A stretch of 64,000 nt of DNA from Symsagittifera roscoffensis (Eukaryota; Xenacoelomorpha; Acoela; Convolutidae): positions 44,004,988 through 44,068,987 of the forward strand of contig NC_087070.1 in assembly GCF_963678635.1 (NCBI RefSeq), given 5' to 3'. Under the pieces are notes generated by a model, which was not told where the DNA came from, searched no databases, and saw nothing but the letters and a program-made list of their open reading frames with translations. Below, in pieces: positions 1-9,600 of this stretch; the stretch's first letter is position 1, and every line of letters begins with the position of its first letter. A program made the translations under genes and the position numbers.

Positions 1-2093
1 AAGGGACAATCCATTCTGAAGTGCCCCTCCTGGTTACAGAAAAAGCATCTTGCGCCTATCTTTATGATTAAGCCACTATAGTACTCGTGTTCCTCCATCT
101 GGCTCATGTCCTCCTCATCCGGTGCATATCCTAGACTCTTCATGCCTTGTTTGTATGTTGTGCAGTCAGCCACGTGGTGATCCGCCGACCCGCAGTTCGC
201 GCATGATCTGCGCTTGTCCATATCATCTCTAGGCTTGTACCATGACGAACTCTGGGGTTGACTTCCCCCTTGCGTGTTCCTGTTTTCTGAATATGAGTAT
301 TTCTTGGGTTTCATCAGCATGTATTCCCTTGATTTCTGTCTCATTTCTTCTGGGGTCGGTGCGCTATCTTTCGACAATGTGTAGTATGTCGCTAACATTG
401 TTCTTAAGTCATCACTTTTTACCCCATCAATGAACTTCAAGGCAATGCTAAAATTTCTTCTGTTTGTCGACTCCTCCGGGTCACTCCTTCTTCTCAAGCT
501 CTCGAGGTCATCTAGGAACCGATCAATTGACTCGTCGTCTCTCTGCCTTCTCTTTTCAAATCGCATCATCGCTTGGTGACCCTTCATGCCTGATCCAAAT
601 CGATTCAGCAATATTTCGAAGATTTTGTCCGCGGTATCGCGTTCTTCTTCTTTCTTTGCAACCACGCATTTCAATGCCGTGCCTTCCAGGTTGCTGAGTA
701 TGGCTGTGCATGCTTGCCTTTCATCATTTAAGTTATCTTGTTCTAGATGTAATCTCATCACTTCCACCCACGTGTCAATGCATCCATCTGAGTCGTCTTT
801 GAATTCTTTTGGCTTTTTGAAAGTTTTTCTTGATTTTCCGTCTCTCCTATCGCTCGAGTTAGTGTTCCTCGTGGCGAAGGCCTCTAGAGTCCTGTTCATC
901 ATCTCCCAAGTGCTTGCCCACGTCATGGCATCCGGACCTGCGTTGCTGCTAGCTGTTGAGTCCCCCGGACCACTCGTTGTGTTTGATGTCCCATTTTTCA
1001 TGATTGTTTTAGCAACCGTTGGTGCTATGCTTACCGCATCCCGGTTTAAAGGCAACGGTGTCGATTGCCGTTTGTTCCTCTGTGGTTCCACAAAGTCCAC
1101 TCTGGTGCCTTGCGTGCGATCCGCTGCCGGTCTTTCTTGTGAGGTAGAATTTCTCAAGATTGCATCCAACTTCGCCTGTATTGCACACGAACTTTCGGCC
1201 TGATTCCTGTTCATTGTGTCCATCCTCTTTTCTAGGCTACCTAATTGGCTGTTGACATCATCATATCGGTTTTTCAACTGTTGCATATCTCTTTTGATGT
1301 TCTTATCTCGTTCTTCATTGGTGGCATCTACCTTGTCCGACATCTGCTGGAGTCTCTCGTCGGTCGCCTTTGCCAGGTTAAAATAACTATCCAGATACTC
1401 GTGTTTGTTGTATTTCAACTCTTTCCTTATTAAGTCTCTATCTTCCTCACTGTACTTTAGTTTCTTGTCGATCTGGTTTAGTTTTGTCATCAGGTCGCCA
1501 AGCTCAAGAGTAGCTGTTTCATGATCAGCAGTTGTCCTGTTTTCGGCTGTCGCTCCTGTTCTGGCTTGTTCTTCCTTTAGGTCGGCTTCTGTCGCCTTCG
1601 CGCTCACTGTCCCAAATGTTCGTGCTTTTTCAGTTTTTGATTCTTCGGCCGTATTGTCCTTCGATTTCATTCCGACCATCATCGCCAACTTTTCTGTAAA
1701 AGATGTTTTCTTTACTTGAGAGTCGTCTTTCACCGTACCTCGGGTATTGCCTGTTGTGTCTTCCAACGCGTCTATCGGCGAAAACTCCACGGTTTTTGGA
1801 TTTTGATCTTCCATATGGGGCATCGGTGTGGATTCCGTAGTCTTCTTCTCCACTTCATCTACGCTCTGGTCTGGTGTCTCTAGATCGATTTCAATTGTGG
1901 GCTCCACCTGTTTGTCTTTAGCACCTTCTCGCGCCTTGTTCTCGGTACTACTCCTCGTGCTGACCATGCTAACTGAAAAGTTATCTTTTGTTTTGCTTGG
2001 GCCCATTGATGTCGTTCCGCGCAGCGACGAGTTATATTTCATGTTTGACCCACTTGACCTTTTTTCGAGCACCGGTACCCTACTCCGTCTCAT
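1..2093 (-). CDS. Gag of a second Ty3/gypsy-like element (element B), 3' part beyond the window
   Basis: Reading the minus strand from the ATG at 2093-2091 gives one frame that stays open in each segment I translated and reaches the window edge (about 697 codons). It parallels the Gag of element A: a basic start (MRRSR), a charged coiled-coil stretch (about 1480-1200), a capsid-like region with the sequence DGCIDTWVEVM (about 790-750), and two CX2CX4HX4C zinc knuckles near the end (CANCGSADHHVADC at about 215-175 and CFFCNQEGHFRMDC at 40-6). Capsid and nucleocapsid roles follow from the Ty3/gypsy family. Pol should continue to the left of the window. Similarity to element A is clear at protein level but the DNA has diverged, so B is a related family and not a copy of A. 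Confidence 0.85.
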   Translation of the reverse strand, partial: MRRSRVPVLEKRSSGSNMKYNSSLRGTTSMGPSKTKDNFSVSMVSTRSSTENKAREGAKDKQVEPTIEIDLETPDQSVDEVEKKTTESTPMPHMEDQNPKTVEFSPIDALEDTTGNTRGTVKDDSQVKKTSFTEKLAMMVGMKSKDNTAEESKTEKARTFGTVSAKATEADLKEEQARTGATAENRTTADHETATLELGDLMTKLNQIDKKLKYSEEDRDLIRKELKYNKHEYLDSYFNLAKATDERLQQMSDKVDATNEERDKNIKRDMQQLKNRYDDVNSQLGSLEKRMDTMNRNQAESSCAIQAKLDAILRNSTSQERPAADRTQGTRVDFVEPQRNKRQSTPLPLNRDAVSIAPTVAKTIMKNGTSNTTSGPGDSTASSNAGPDAMTWASTWEMMNRTLEAFATRNTNSSDRRDGKSRKTFKKPKEFKDDSDGCIDTWVEVMRLHLEQDNLNDERQACTAILSNLEGTALKCVVAKKEEERDTADKIFEILLNRFGSGMKGHQAMMRFEKRRQRDDESIDRFLDDLESLRRRSDPEESTNRRNFSIALKFIDGVKSDDLRTMLATYYTLSKDSAPTPEEMRQKSREYMLMKPKKYSYSENRNTQGGSQPQSSSWYKPRDDMDKRRSCANCGSADHHVADCTTYKQGMKSLGYAPDEEDMSQMEEHEYYSGLIIKIGARCFFCNQEGHFRMDCP

Positions 2094-2632
2094 TATTTCT
2101 ATTTACAATTGCTCTTACTTACAATATAATTATATACACAATTCTATTCTACGAATAAAATCTTTTGTGAAAAAGAATTCTTAAAAGGAAATATACAACG
2201 TGATAAAAACCTTTCTTGAAACTTTCTTTATTTGTGGTCCCAACCGTACCGGGTTCCGACTAGTGTTGTTCTGTTTTAAATCTGTCTCAAACACTTATTG
2301 TAATTTTACTTCAATTTTTATACCGTCCTAAGACTTCCAGTTACTGTCCCTACTCTTCTTTGTACCGTCCCAGGTTTTTTTTTTCTTCTGTCCCAAGACT
2401 GTTCGTTACTGTCCCAGTACTTTCCGTCAGTGTCCCAAGACCCTTGTCCCAGGACCACTGTCCCAAGACTGTCCCAAGGTCAGTGTCCCAAGGCTAGTGT
2501 CCCAAAACCACTGTCCCAAGACTATTGTCCCAAGGCTAGTGTCCCAAGACTACTGTCCCAAGGCTAGTGTCCCAAGGCCAGTGTCCCAAGACCACTGTCC
2601 CAAGGCTAGTGTCCCAAGGCTAGTGTCCCAAG
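2094..2632 (-). mobile_element. Leader of element B next to its Gag, ending in a minisatellite
   Basis: This is untranslated sequence between the Gag start of B and the left LTR of element A. The first 300 bp are AT-rich without an ORF. From about 2400 the sequence turns into degenerate, then regular, copies of a 14-bp unit containing TGTCCCAAG. The same unit resumes at 21049 beyond element A, so this is one half of a leader split by the insertion of A. Confidence 0.7.
2400..2632. repeat. 14-bp minisatellite, left half
   Basis: Tandem units of the form TGTCCCAAGRCYAS are degenerate near 2400 and regular from about 2450. The array breaks after TGTCCCAAG at 2632, exactly where the LTR of element A begins. 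Confidence 0.85.
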
Positions 2633-3518
2633 TGTGCCATTCCGCCGGATGACACAGTATAACCTTCCCGCGACGGAAAAAAAAGTGACTAAAGGCCTTA
2701 CGAACAGAAAAGTGTTGCGACGGAGGGTCAGAATGTTCTGGAATTTTTATTTTTAAAATTTCGATTTGAAGGGGAACATTTCTGAGAAATAGAAAAAAGA
2801 CGGCCATTTTGAATAAAATAGAGAAAAATCAGAACGACGCCATATTTTGTGACGAACGGTTGTATCCGAGACGAGAAAATTACGGAGCCTCTTATCGTGG
2901 CAATAACACACGATAAGGACCTTAGTGACGGATATTTGTGGAGACGGAGGCTTCAGTGGGGGGAAGAGAAATACCACGGAACCCTCCCGGGACACGAAAT
3001 ATAGGAGATAAGAGTGTTGTCTCAAGAAAATCACGGGAGCGGAGGCTTGGTCCCCCAGAGACTGTTATATGTGAAGGGACTGTGTAAACTAGCCATAACA
3101 GTTGCTGTAATGTCCTAGATCTGAATTAAACACCGTTATTATTTAATATTTCAGAGCATGAGTAGATAGAGAAAGGAAAAGGTCAATCCATCTCCAATGG
3201 ATTTAATATAAAACTGTCACACAAAAACATATAGAAATAGGTGGTTCGAGCCGTGTTTTTAATGACAATCACGTAGTCTGAGGATCCGAGACTCAGCTAT
3301 GTGGTTGTGTTCGCATGCAAACGAAAGCTGATCAAAAGTCGTTTGACTGATGGCCTAAAAATAGTAACTTTTTACTTTGCCCTAGACAGACCAGAAAATC
3401 AACTGGCAAGGTCGAGACGGTGAAAAACGAGTGGAATTAAGGTAACTGACGCCTGCCAGTCGTCAATAGGTAATTTTTCTACGCTCCGTCGCTGTGTGAT
3501 ATTTGGGCGAATGTTACA
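2633..3518 (+). repeat. Left (5') LTR of element A
   Basis: It begins TGTGCCATTCC and ends GAATGTTACA. The same 886 bp recur at 20163-21048 with one visible mismatch. A TATAAAA at 3207 is the best core-promoter candidate, and an AATAAA lies at about 2811. Confidence 0.95.
3207..3213 (+). promoter_or_regulatory. TATA-like box in the left LTR
   Basis: TATAAAA lies 312 bp before the LTR end. It is the only clear TATA match in the second half of the LTR and is repeated at 20737 in the right LTR. Use as the promoter is inferred. Confidence 0.4.
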
Positions 3519-3530
3519 TAGACGTTTTTA

Positions 3531-3548
3531 TGGCGCTCCTGGGTGGGC
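3531..3548 (+). promoter_or_regulatory. Primer-binding-site candidate of element A
   Basis: TGGCGCTCCTGGGTGGGC starts with the TGG that pairs with a tRNA CCA end and lies 12 nt after the LTR. The stretch TTTTTATGGCGCTCCTGGGTG is conserved in element B (minus strand, about 23024-23003), also just inside its LTR-like end. The conservation supports a function. I could not assign a matching tRNA, and the 12-nt gap is wider than usual. Confidence 0.5.
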
Positions 3549-5299
3549 CTGTTAAAGGCATGAAACCATCATGATCAGCAAGCGTTTCAGCGACGTACCC
3601 TCCGCTCCGGGCGTATGCCCGAGTTAGAGGCCTTAATGACCGTTTTCGTACTAGGGGGAAGGTGCGTACCCCTCCGTCTAGTACGATTTAGCTTTTTAAC
3701 TTAGTTAACACCGAAAATTCCGGGGGTCGGAGGGTTAGGTGGGAAATCTAGAGCCCGCTTGTCCTGAGGTCCCAGGACCAAAAACAATTAAAGAGAAAGC
3801 GTAAAACCAAACAAAAAATAGTGTATAACCAAGAAAAAGCCAAAAATAATTATTTAAAAACAAAAAAAGTACAAAAAACAGTAAAAAATCCAAAAAAGAC
3901 CAAAAACAGTAAAAAAACATAAAGTGACAGTTTATATGTTATTTCCGGACGAGATGTGATCTGACCTTCCTATTTGTTGTTGTTTCAGATTGATTTATAT
4001 CGTTTCTGATAGAGAGATTGTGTGTTTTGGTGAAGGGTTGGGTACCCTCCCTCGAGTGTAATTTGAGTGTTTAAGCACGTTAATGGTGATTTTGCCGGTG
4101 ACCGGAGGGTAGAGTGGCAGGCTGATCAACGTGTTCCACACTCAACAGGGACATCAAGGACAACATCCGCAACGACTGTTGGGTATCGTTGAAGCAATTT
4201 TAGTATCGTTCGGGTACTATTTCCTTAAAACTTAAGTGGTGGGGGGCACGATTGGCGCGGTCCGATTGTACCCTCCATCGATTACAAATTTCCGAGTTAA
4301 GGGTCTTAATTCGAATATTTTGGTGCAAAGGAGGGTATAGTACTATTTATTAACGACTATTTATAGATTATTGTCCTTACTATATATTACTTATCTCCTA
4401 TTTAGACCCAAGAAACACCCATTTTTTGTCGAAAATTACCAATTTTCGACCAAACTGTAGACCCCCAAATTTTCGGATATCCGAGCTTTTCCGATAGGCA
4501 AAAAGCTTTTATATAGAGAGTAGCCACGTAGTTCGATCCCCTTTATTAAAGAAACCGCGTGAGCAAAGATTCAGTAGAAGTTAGGAAAACGAGAATTTTT
4601 CGACCAAAATTTTGATAATTTTCTGTATTTTGTCAATCTGTTTTGGGGATCGATTTTTTGAGTTTTTAGAGTTAGAGCAATAAAATTTTTTGCGTTAGGA
4701 GCGTGCTAGCATAACGTGCTCGGTTACTAGAGAAATTTTTGGATAACCCTCCGAGTAGCTCCGTGGATAGAGCTAACGACTTAAGGTTTGGAAAAGGAAG
4801 GAATCGGAGGGTCCAAATTTGATAGTTTTTGGCCAAATTTTTGTTTCTAAACCAATTTTGGTCCGGTTTTTTGCATTATTCCAGTGCCGTACAGGGCTAC
4901 TACGCTCATTTCAAGTATTTTTAGGCACTTTCGACCGGAATTGCGAAAAAAGTCTTTCAGATCCTACACAGGTGGTGAAAAAGGCCATTTTGACGAACGC
5001 GTTTTTGGCGATTTCTCAAAGACTAGTTATCCGATCGGGATAATTTTGGTACCATAAGTCGACGTTTTTGACCACTTTTCCGAATCGCAACCGTTTTTGG
5101 GTTGATTATTTCGGAAAAGAAAAATTTTTTAGAATTTGTTGGTTCGGAGGGTCCAAGTAACGGGCAACCCTCCGAGCGGCAGAAAATTTTATCAAAACAT
5201 CTTTTTATTCAACTGGGAAGGTTGACCGTGTCAGCCAACCTAGTCTTAAGTCAGGTAGACCGCTTTCAGAGGCTTTACTGCGGTGATTTAACCCTTTTT

Positions 5300-5690
5300 C
5301 TTGATTTTAGGGGGAACCCTCCGAAGTGACCCTCCGGAGTCAGCTAAACCCTTTAGCAACCCTCCTTAGTGGAAAATTTCCACGAGATCACCCTAAGAAG
5401 TTGAAACAGCTCCCCCTAGAACCCTTAGCTTATTTTGACGCTTTTTGAAGCTAGTAGGAGAACCTTCCAAGTGAGATCAGAAAATTTGAAAATTTTGGAG
5501 GTACCCTCCGAAGTGACCCTCCGGAGCGTATTAAGCATCTTATTGACCCTCCTTAGTAAATTTAAGGGGACCCTCCGAAGTAACTTGGGTGATTAAGATA
5601 CCCTCCTAAGTAACTTGAGTGATTGAGGTACCCTCCGAGGTAACCCTCCGGAGTGTCTTAAACCTTCTAGCGACCCTCCTTGTAAGAGAC
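5300..5690 (+). repeat. Cluster of ACCCTCCGAAG / CTCCGGAG motifs
   Basis: About ten ACCCTCC motifs lie in under 400 bp, in recurring order: an ACCCTCCGAAGT copy, then ACCCTCCGGAG, then ACCCTCCTTAGT or similar. This looks like a degenerate tandem repeat of a compound unit. Confidence 0.7.
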
Positions 5691-5885
5691 TTGAGTAAAC
5701 CTTCTGTGGCAATTTGGGAAACGGAAAATATCCATTTAATTAGGATCATATTAGGATATTAGGCGTGCTTATCAGGATCATAAGAATCCATTCTGACCCG
5801 GAAATTCGTGATCAACTTTGGATTCTATATTGGGTGTATTAGAGGGTTACCCGAACAAAATTTTTTTTTGATTGTGATTTTGGTT

Positions 5886-6190
5886 GAGTGGTTGCCTTGA
5901 GCTACTTAATAGGAAAGTTCGGGCAATCCGGGAACAAATAAAGGAAGACCTCGGTGGGTGTATTAAGCAAATACACACCCACTTGAGAAGAAGAATTGTT
6001 CCCTACTCTCGTGCACTTGGAGCAGTCCGAGTGTGGGAGAGCTTTTTCATAGATTTGACGAATTTTCGACCAAGAGGTTGCCTTGAGCTACTTAGTAGGA
6101 CAGCTCGGGCAATCGCAGGACACCTAAAAGAAGACCTCGGTGGGTGTATTAGGCAAATACACACCCACTTGAGAAGACTGTGTCCTGGGC
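5886..6190 (+). repeat. Direct duplication with hairpins in the leader
   Basis: A segment of about 115 bp starting GGTTGCCTTGAGCTACTTA (about 5889) recurs about 190 bp later (about 6077). The copies share CCTCGGTGGGTGTATTA and the hairpin stem GTGGGTGT / ACACCCAC. No indels separate the copies where I aligned them. The frame is open across both but has no ATG, so I read this as RNA structure and not a gene. Confidence 0.7.
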
Positions 6191-6654
6191 TTCGTTCTTT
6201 CGGATCGTTCCGATTGGGGGAAGTCTTTTTCTTTAAGACTAAGTTTTATTTATCTATTTCTGAATCATCACTGCTTTTTATCGAAGATTGTTTAATTTTA
6301 ACAAAGCAGTGACTTGATAAATTGTGTGGCGATAAATTGATACTGACAAAAGGTCGCTGTCACCTGTAGGATATTCTTATCTGATTATCGATTGTGTTTT
6401 GTGTGTCGATTATATCTTGTGGAAACTTAGTGATACTGTTATACTATACAACCGGGTTGAGTTAGCATTATATCAATACTGGGTAGACCCTGTGTGTAAC
6501 TTTAGCTGAGTCACTAATTTAGTCGTGAGAGATCTAAGAGACATTTTGATACTGACGGAATCGAGTAGGCAGCGTTAAGTGATTTAACTAGATCTTGTTC
6601 GTGGTACGTTTGCATTGCCATCAAATTACGAATACTTTCATTTTGTACAAAACT

Positions 6655-9600
6655 ATGCAGCGCAGGGACTCGTTAGGATCGACTACTAAAATTCCCAGGC
6701 TAAGCAAGGGAAGCACGCGGAAATTTAGAACTAGGCGTAGCCAAACCTCGTTTAGCAGCGCTTCCGACGCGTTTGCTGAAGACGAATCGACTAAAGGTCA
6801 ACCTGATCTTTCAGTGATCGAAATGAGACTAAGGAGCGAGAAAAACCTTGATGGCAATCAAGGGCGGAGCGCCGAGGCCGAGCCTGCGAGCGAAACGCCG
6901 GTGGATCCCTTTGACGAAGGGGAGCGAACGCTCATTCGACCCGACTTTGAGCCAGACGGGGTCCTCGAACGAGAGGAAGTCGAGAGGACAGAGGAGACCT
7001 CGGAGCGTTCCGAGGTCGAACCTCGGGAGGAGGTGTTGTACAGGGGAATGTCCAAGTCAGAGACTAAGAGCTATAAATGGAGAAGGGAACCTTCACATCT
7101 GACAAGTGCACACTCATCCTTGGCCAAACAGAGTAACAACGCGATGATGTCGAGTATGAGTCCGGGTGAAGAGCAGACGTTCTCGAAGGCCAAGAAGAGT
7201 TGGAAGTCCTTGTACGACGAACGCATGGCGTCACTACCAACTGTAGGTTTGACTTCCAGTGATGGCTACCCGGAGATAACCCATCCGGATGTGAACTTCA
7301 CACCGTGCCCAAGGAACGACATGAGCAGGGAGGCGTCTTCTGCCTCGCCGACCAGGCCTATGTCAGATGGGATAACGATGGGAGCATCATCAACGTTCGA
7401 CAGACTGATGACGTCAATGCACAAGCAAAAGGGCGGTGCGTCATCAAGTACTAGGCTACCGCCGCAGCTGACCTCGTCTTCTCTGGGGCTAACCCCGCCA
7501 TTGGGGGCAGCTGGTGACATAAGTGATATGTTCGCTGGTGTGATGAATGGCCTGGATGAATTGAGGCGAGACATGACTAAGAGGATAGATCAAGTTGACG
7601 AGAGAGCTCACCATGGTCGAGAGAATTTGAAAGATGAGCTAACGCACGTGAAGTCGCAGGCGAGGTTTGATCAGGCTCGATTGATTCGTGACACCGATCA
7701 ATGCCTGGCCGAGAGCCTGGCACAGGCAAACAAAGAGTCAGAGGAAAGAGAGGCTAGGATGACAAGAGAGATCGAGCGATTGTTGAATGATCATGATAAT
7801 ACCTACGCCCAAACGATGACTGGCCTGGAAAGGAGGTTGGACGCCAAATCTGACTTGTTGATGCGGAAGCTTGACGCGATCCTGAATGGGAATAGTTGGC
7901 AGGAGCATTCCAACTCAAGGGAGCGCTCACGCCATGCGAATGTTGGAGATGGTACGGGCAACAGTGCCAGAGCCCAGCAAGGCTCGAGAACGAACTACGA
8001 ACATAGAAACAAGGAGCGGCCAAGGGCAGCCCCGCAGAGGCCTGGCTGGACAAATCCAGTCCCACCGGAGGCAGATGCCACCCCGGAGACAAGATTGCCA
8101 ACCGTGCCACAAGTCAGTTCAGTACCAGATCTGACTACAGTCTCACAAGACACAACGATGTATGCCTCGATGTTTGAGCCTCTGAACAGATCTCTTGAAA
8201 CATTCATCACCAAGCTCTCGAAGTCAACCGAGAGAGGAGAGAGGTCAAGAAGAACACTGAAAAAGCCAAAGTCATATAAAGACGAGTCGGACGGCTGCAT
8301 TGATACTTGGATAGAGGTGATGAAGTTACACTTTGAGGAAGAGAATCTCTCCAAGAAACAAGAGTGCAGCGCGCTGACGAGCAACTTGGAGGGTACTGCA
8401 CTAAATTGTGTAATGGCGAAAAGAGCCAATGAGAGGGATAGCGCTCGCAAGATATTCGACATCCTGCTGAATCGTTTCGGCTCTGGAGTACAAGGGCACC
8501 AGGCCATGGTGAAGTTCGAGAAGAGGCGTCAGAGAGATGAAGAATCAATAGATAAATTCTTGGACGACCTTGAATTGCTCAGGAGGAGGAGCAACCCGGA
8601 TGAGAGAATATCCGAACGAAACTTGGCGATCGCTTCGAAGTTCATGGATGGTGTAAGGAGTGAGGAGTTGAAGACGATGTTGGCCACTCACTTCACCCTG
8701 TCGCTTGACCAGGTACCCACGCCCGACGACTTGCGTATGAAGTCACGCGAGTATTTACTGATAAAACCGAGGGCGCAAAACCGTTACAGCAATTATGGCA
8801 ACTATAGCGGGACAAACACTGGTGCGAATTCCAGTTGGTACAAACCTCGCGATGACATGGACAAGAGGAGGTCGTGTGCGAATTGTGGTTCGATGGACCA
8901 TCACGTTTCTGCGTGTTCTGCATACAAACAGAACATGAAGGCCATAGGCTACTTTCTCGAGGACGCTGACGCGACCGACGAGGATCATGAAGAGTACGTG
9001 AGAGGGCTCATCATGAAATATGGTCCGAGGTGTTTCTTCTGTAATTTGGAGGGACACTTCAAGTCGGATTGTACTCAATTTTGGGACGCAGTAGCGGACG
9101 CGAAACATCCCCGCCACGAAGAGGCGCTTTCGGGTGTCAAGGCCAGTCGAGCACGTCTGATGAACGAGGCTGAATCTCGGAGAAAGGAAACGACACCGAG
9201 CACCTTTGCGACCAAAAAGGTTAAGACATGGCCTGACGAGGTGGTAGCCTCGAACCTCGAAGCAGAGTCGTCTAGTCCACTCAAGGTGGATTACGGCCTG
9301 GCGGCAAGGACAGCGCTGCAGAATGTCAAACAGGACCTTGCCACGAAAGAAGTGGAGCAATGGGTAAGGTCGGAGCTGGAGAGCACAGATCTTCGGGAAA
9401 GTCTTAATGTCCTGAGTAAGACGACAAGAGCAGAAGATGAAAAAGAGCCCAAGAAACAGGGACTAAAACTGAACGTTATATCTGGCAAGACTTTCGGCAT
9501 GACGAAGGCAGGGACCAAAATAATGTCTATCATCTCAGTCGCAGGGCACCAGGTGGTCAAGAACCTGAGCGAGCCATCCGAGATTACACTGGTCCACCTG

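Larger units (their letters stand above)
3519..6654 (+). other. 3.1-kb untranslated leader of element A
   Basis: No ATG-started frame of note lies here. The motif ACCCTCC (often ACCCTCCGAAG or the self-complementary CTCCGGAG) occurs more than a dozen times from 3595 to 5680, with several reverse-complement copies (CGGAGGGT at about 3727, 4104, 4803 and 5145). The spacing tightens to 25-40 nt between 5300 and 5680. Sense and antisense copies could pair into an extensive RNA structure. The LTR also carries both forms (CGGAGGGTC at about 2720, ACCCTCCC at about 2981). The leader ends with a duplicated hairpin segment. A packaging, dimerisation or translation role is possible but not shown. Confidence 0.65.

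Noticed and set aside
586-1203. Plus-strand open frame of 205 codons
   Set aside because: It is the antisense shadow of element B's Gag, which reads on the minus strand with clear zinc knuckles. The matching shadow also exists opposite A's Gag.
5884-6312. 142-codon frame in element A's leader
   Set aside because: It has no ATG, and the repeated peptide follows from the DNA duplication. It is kept only as a finding on RNA structure.
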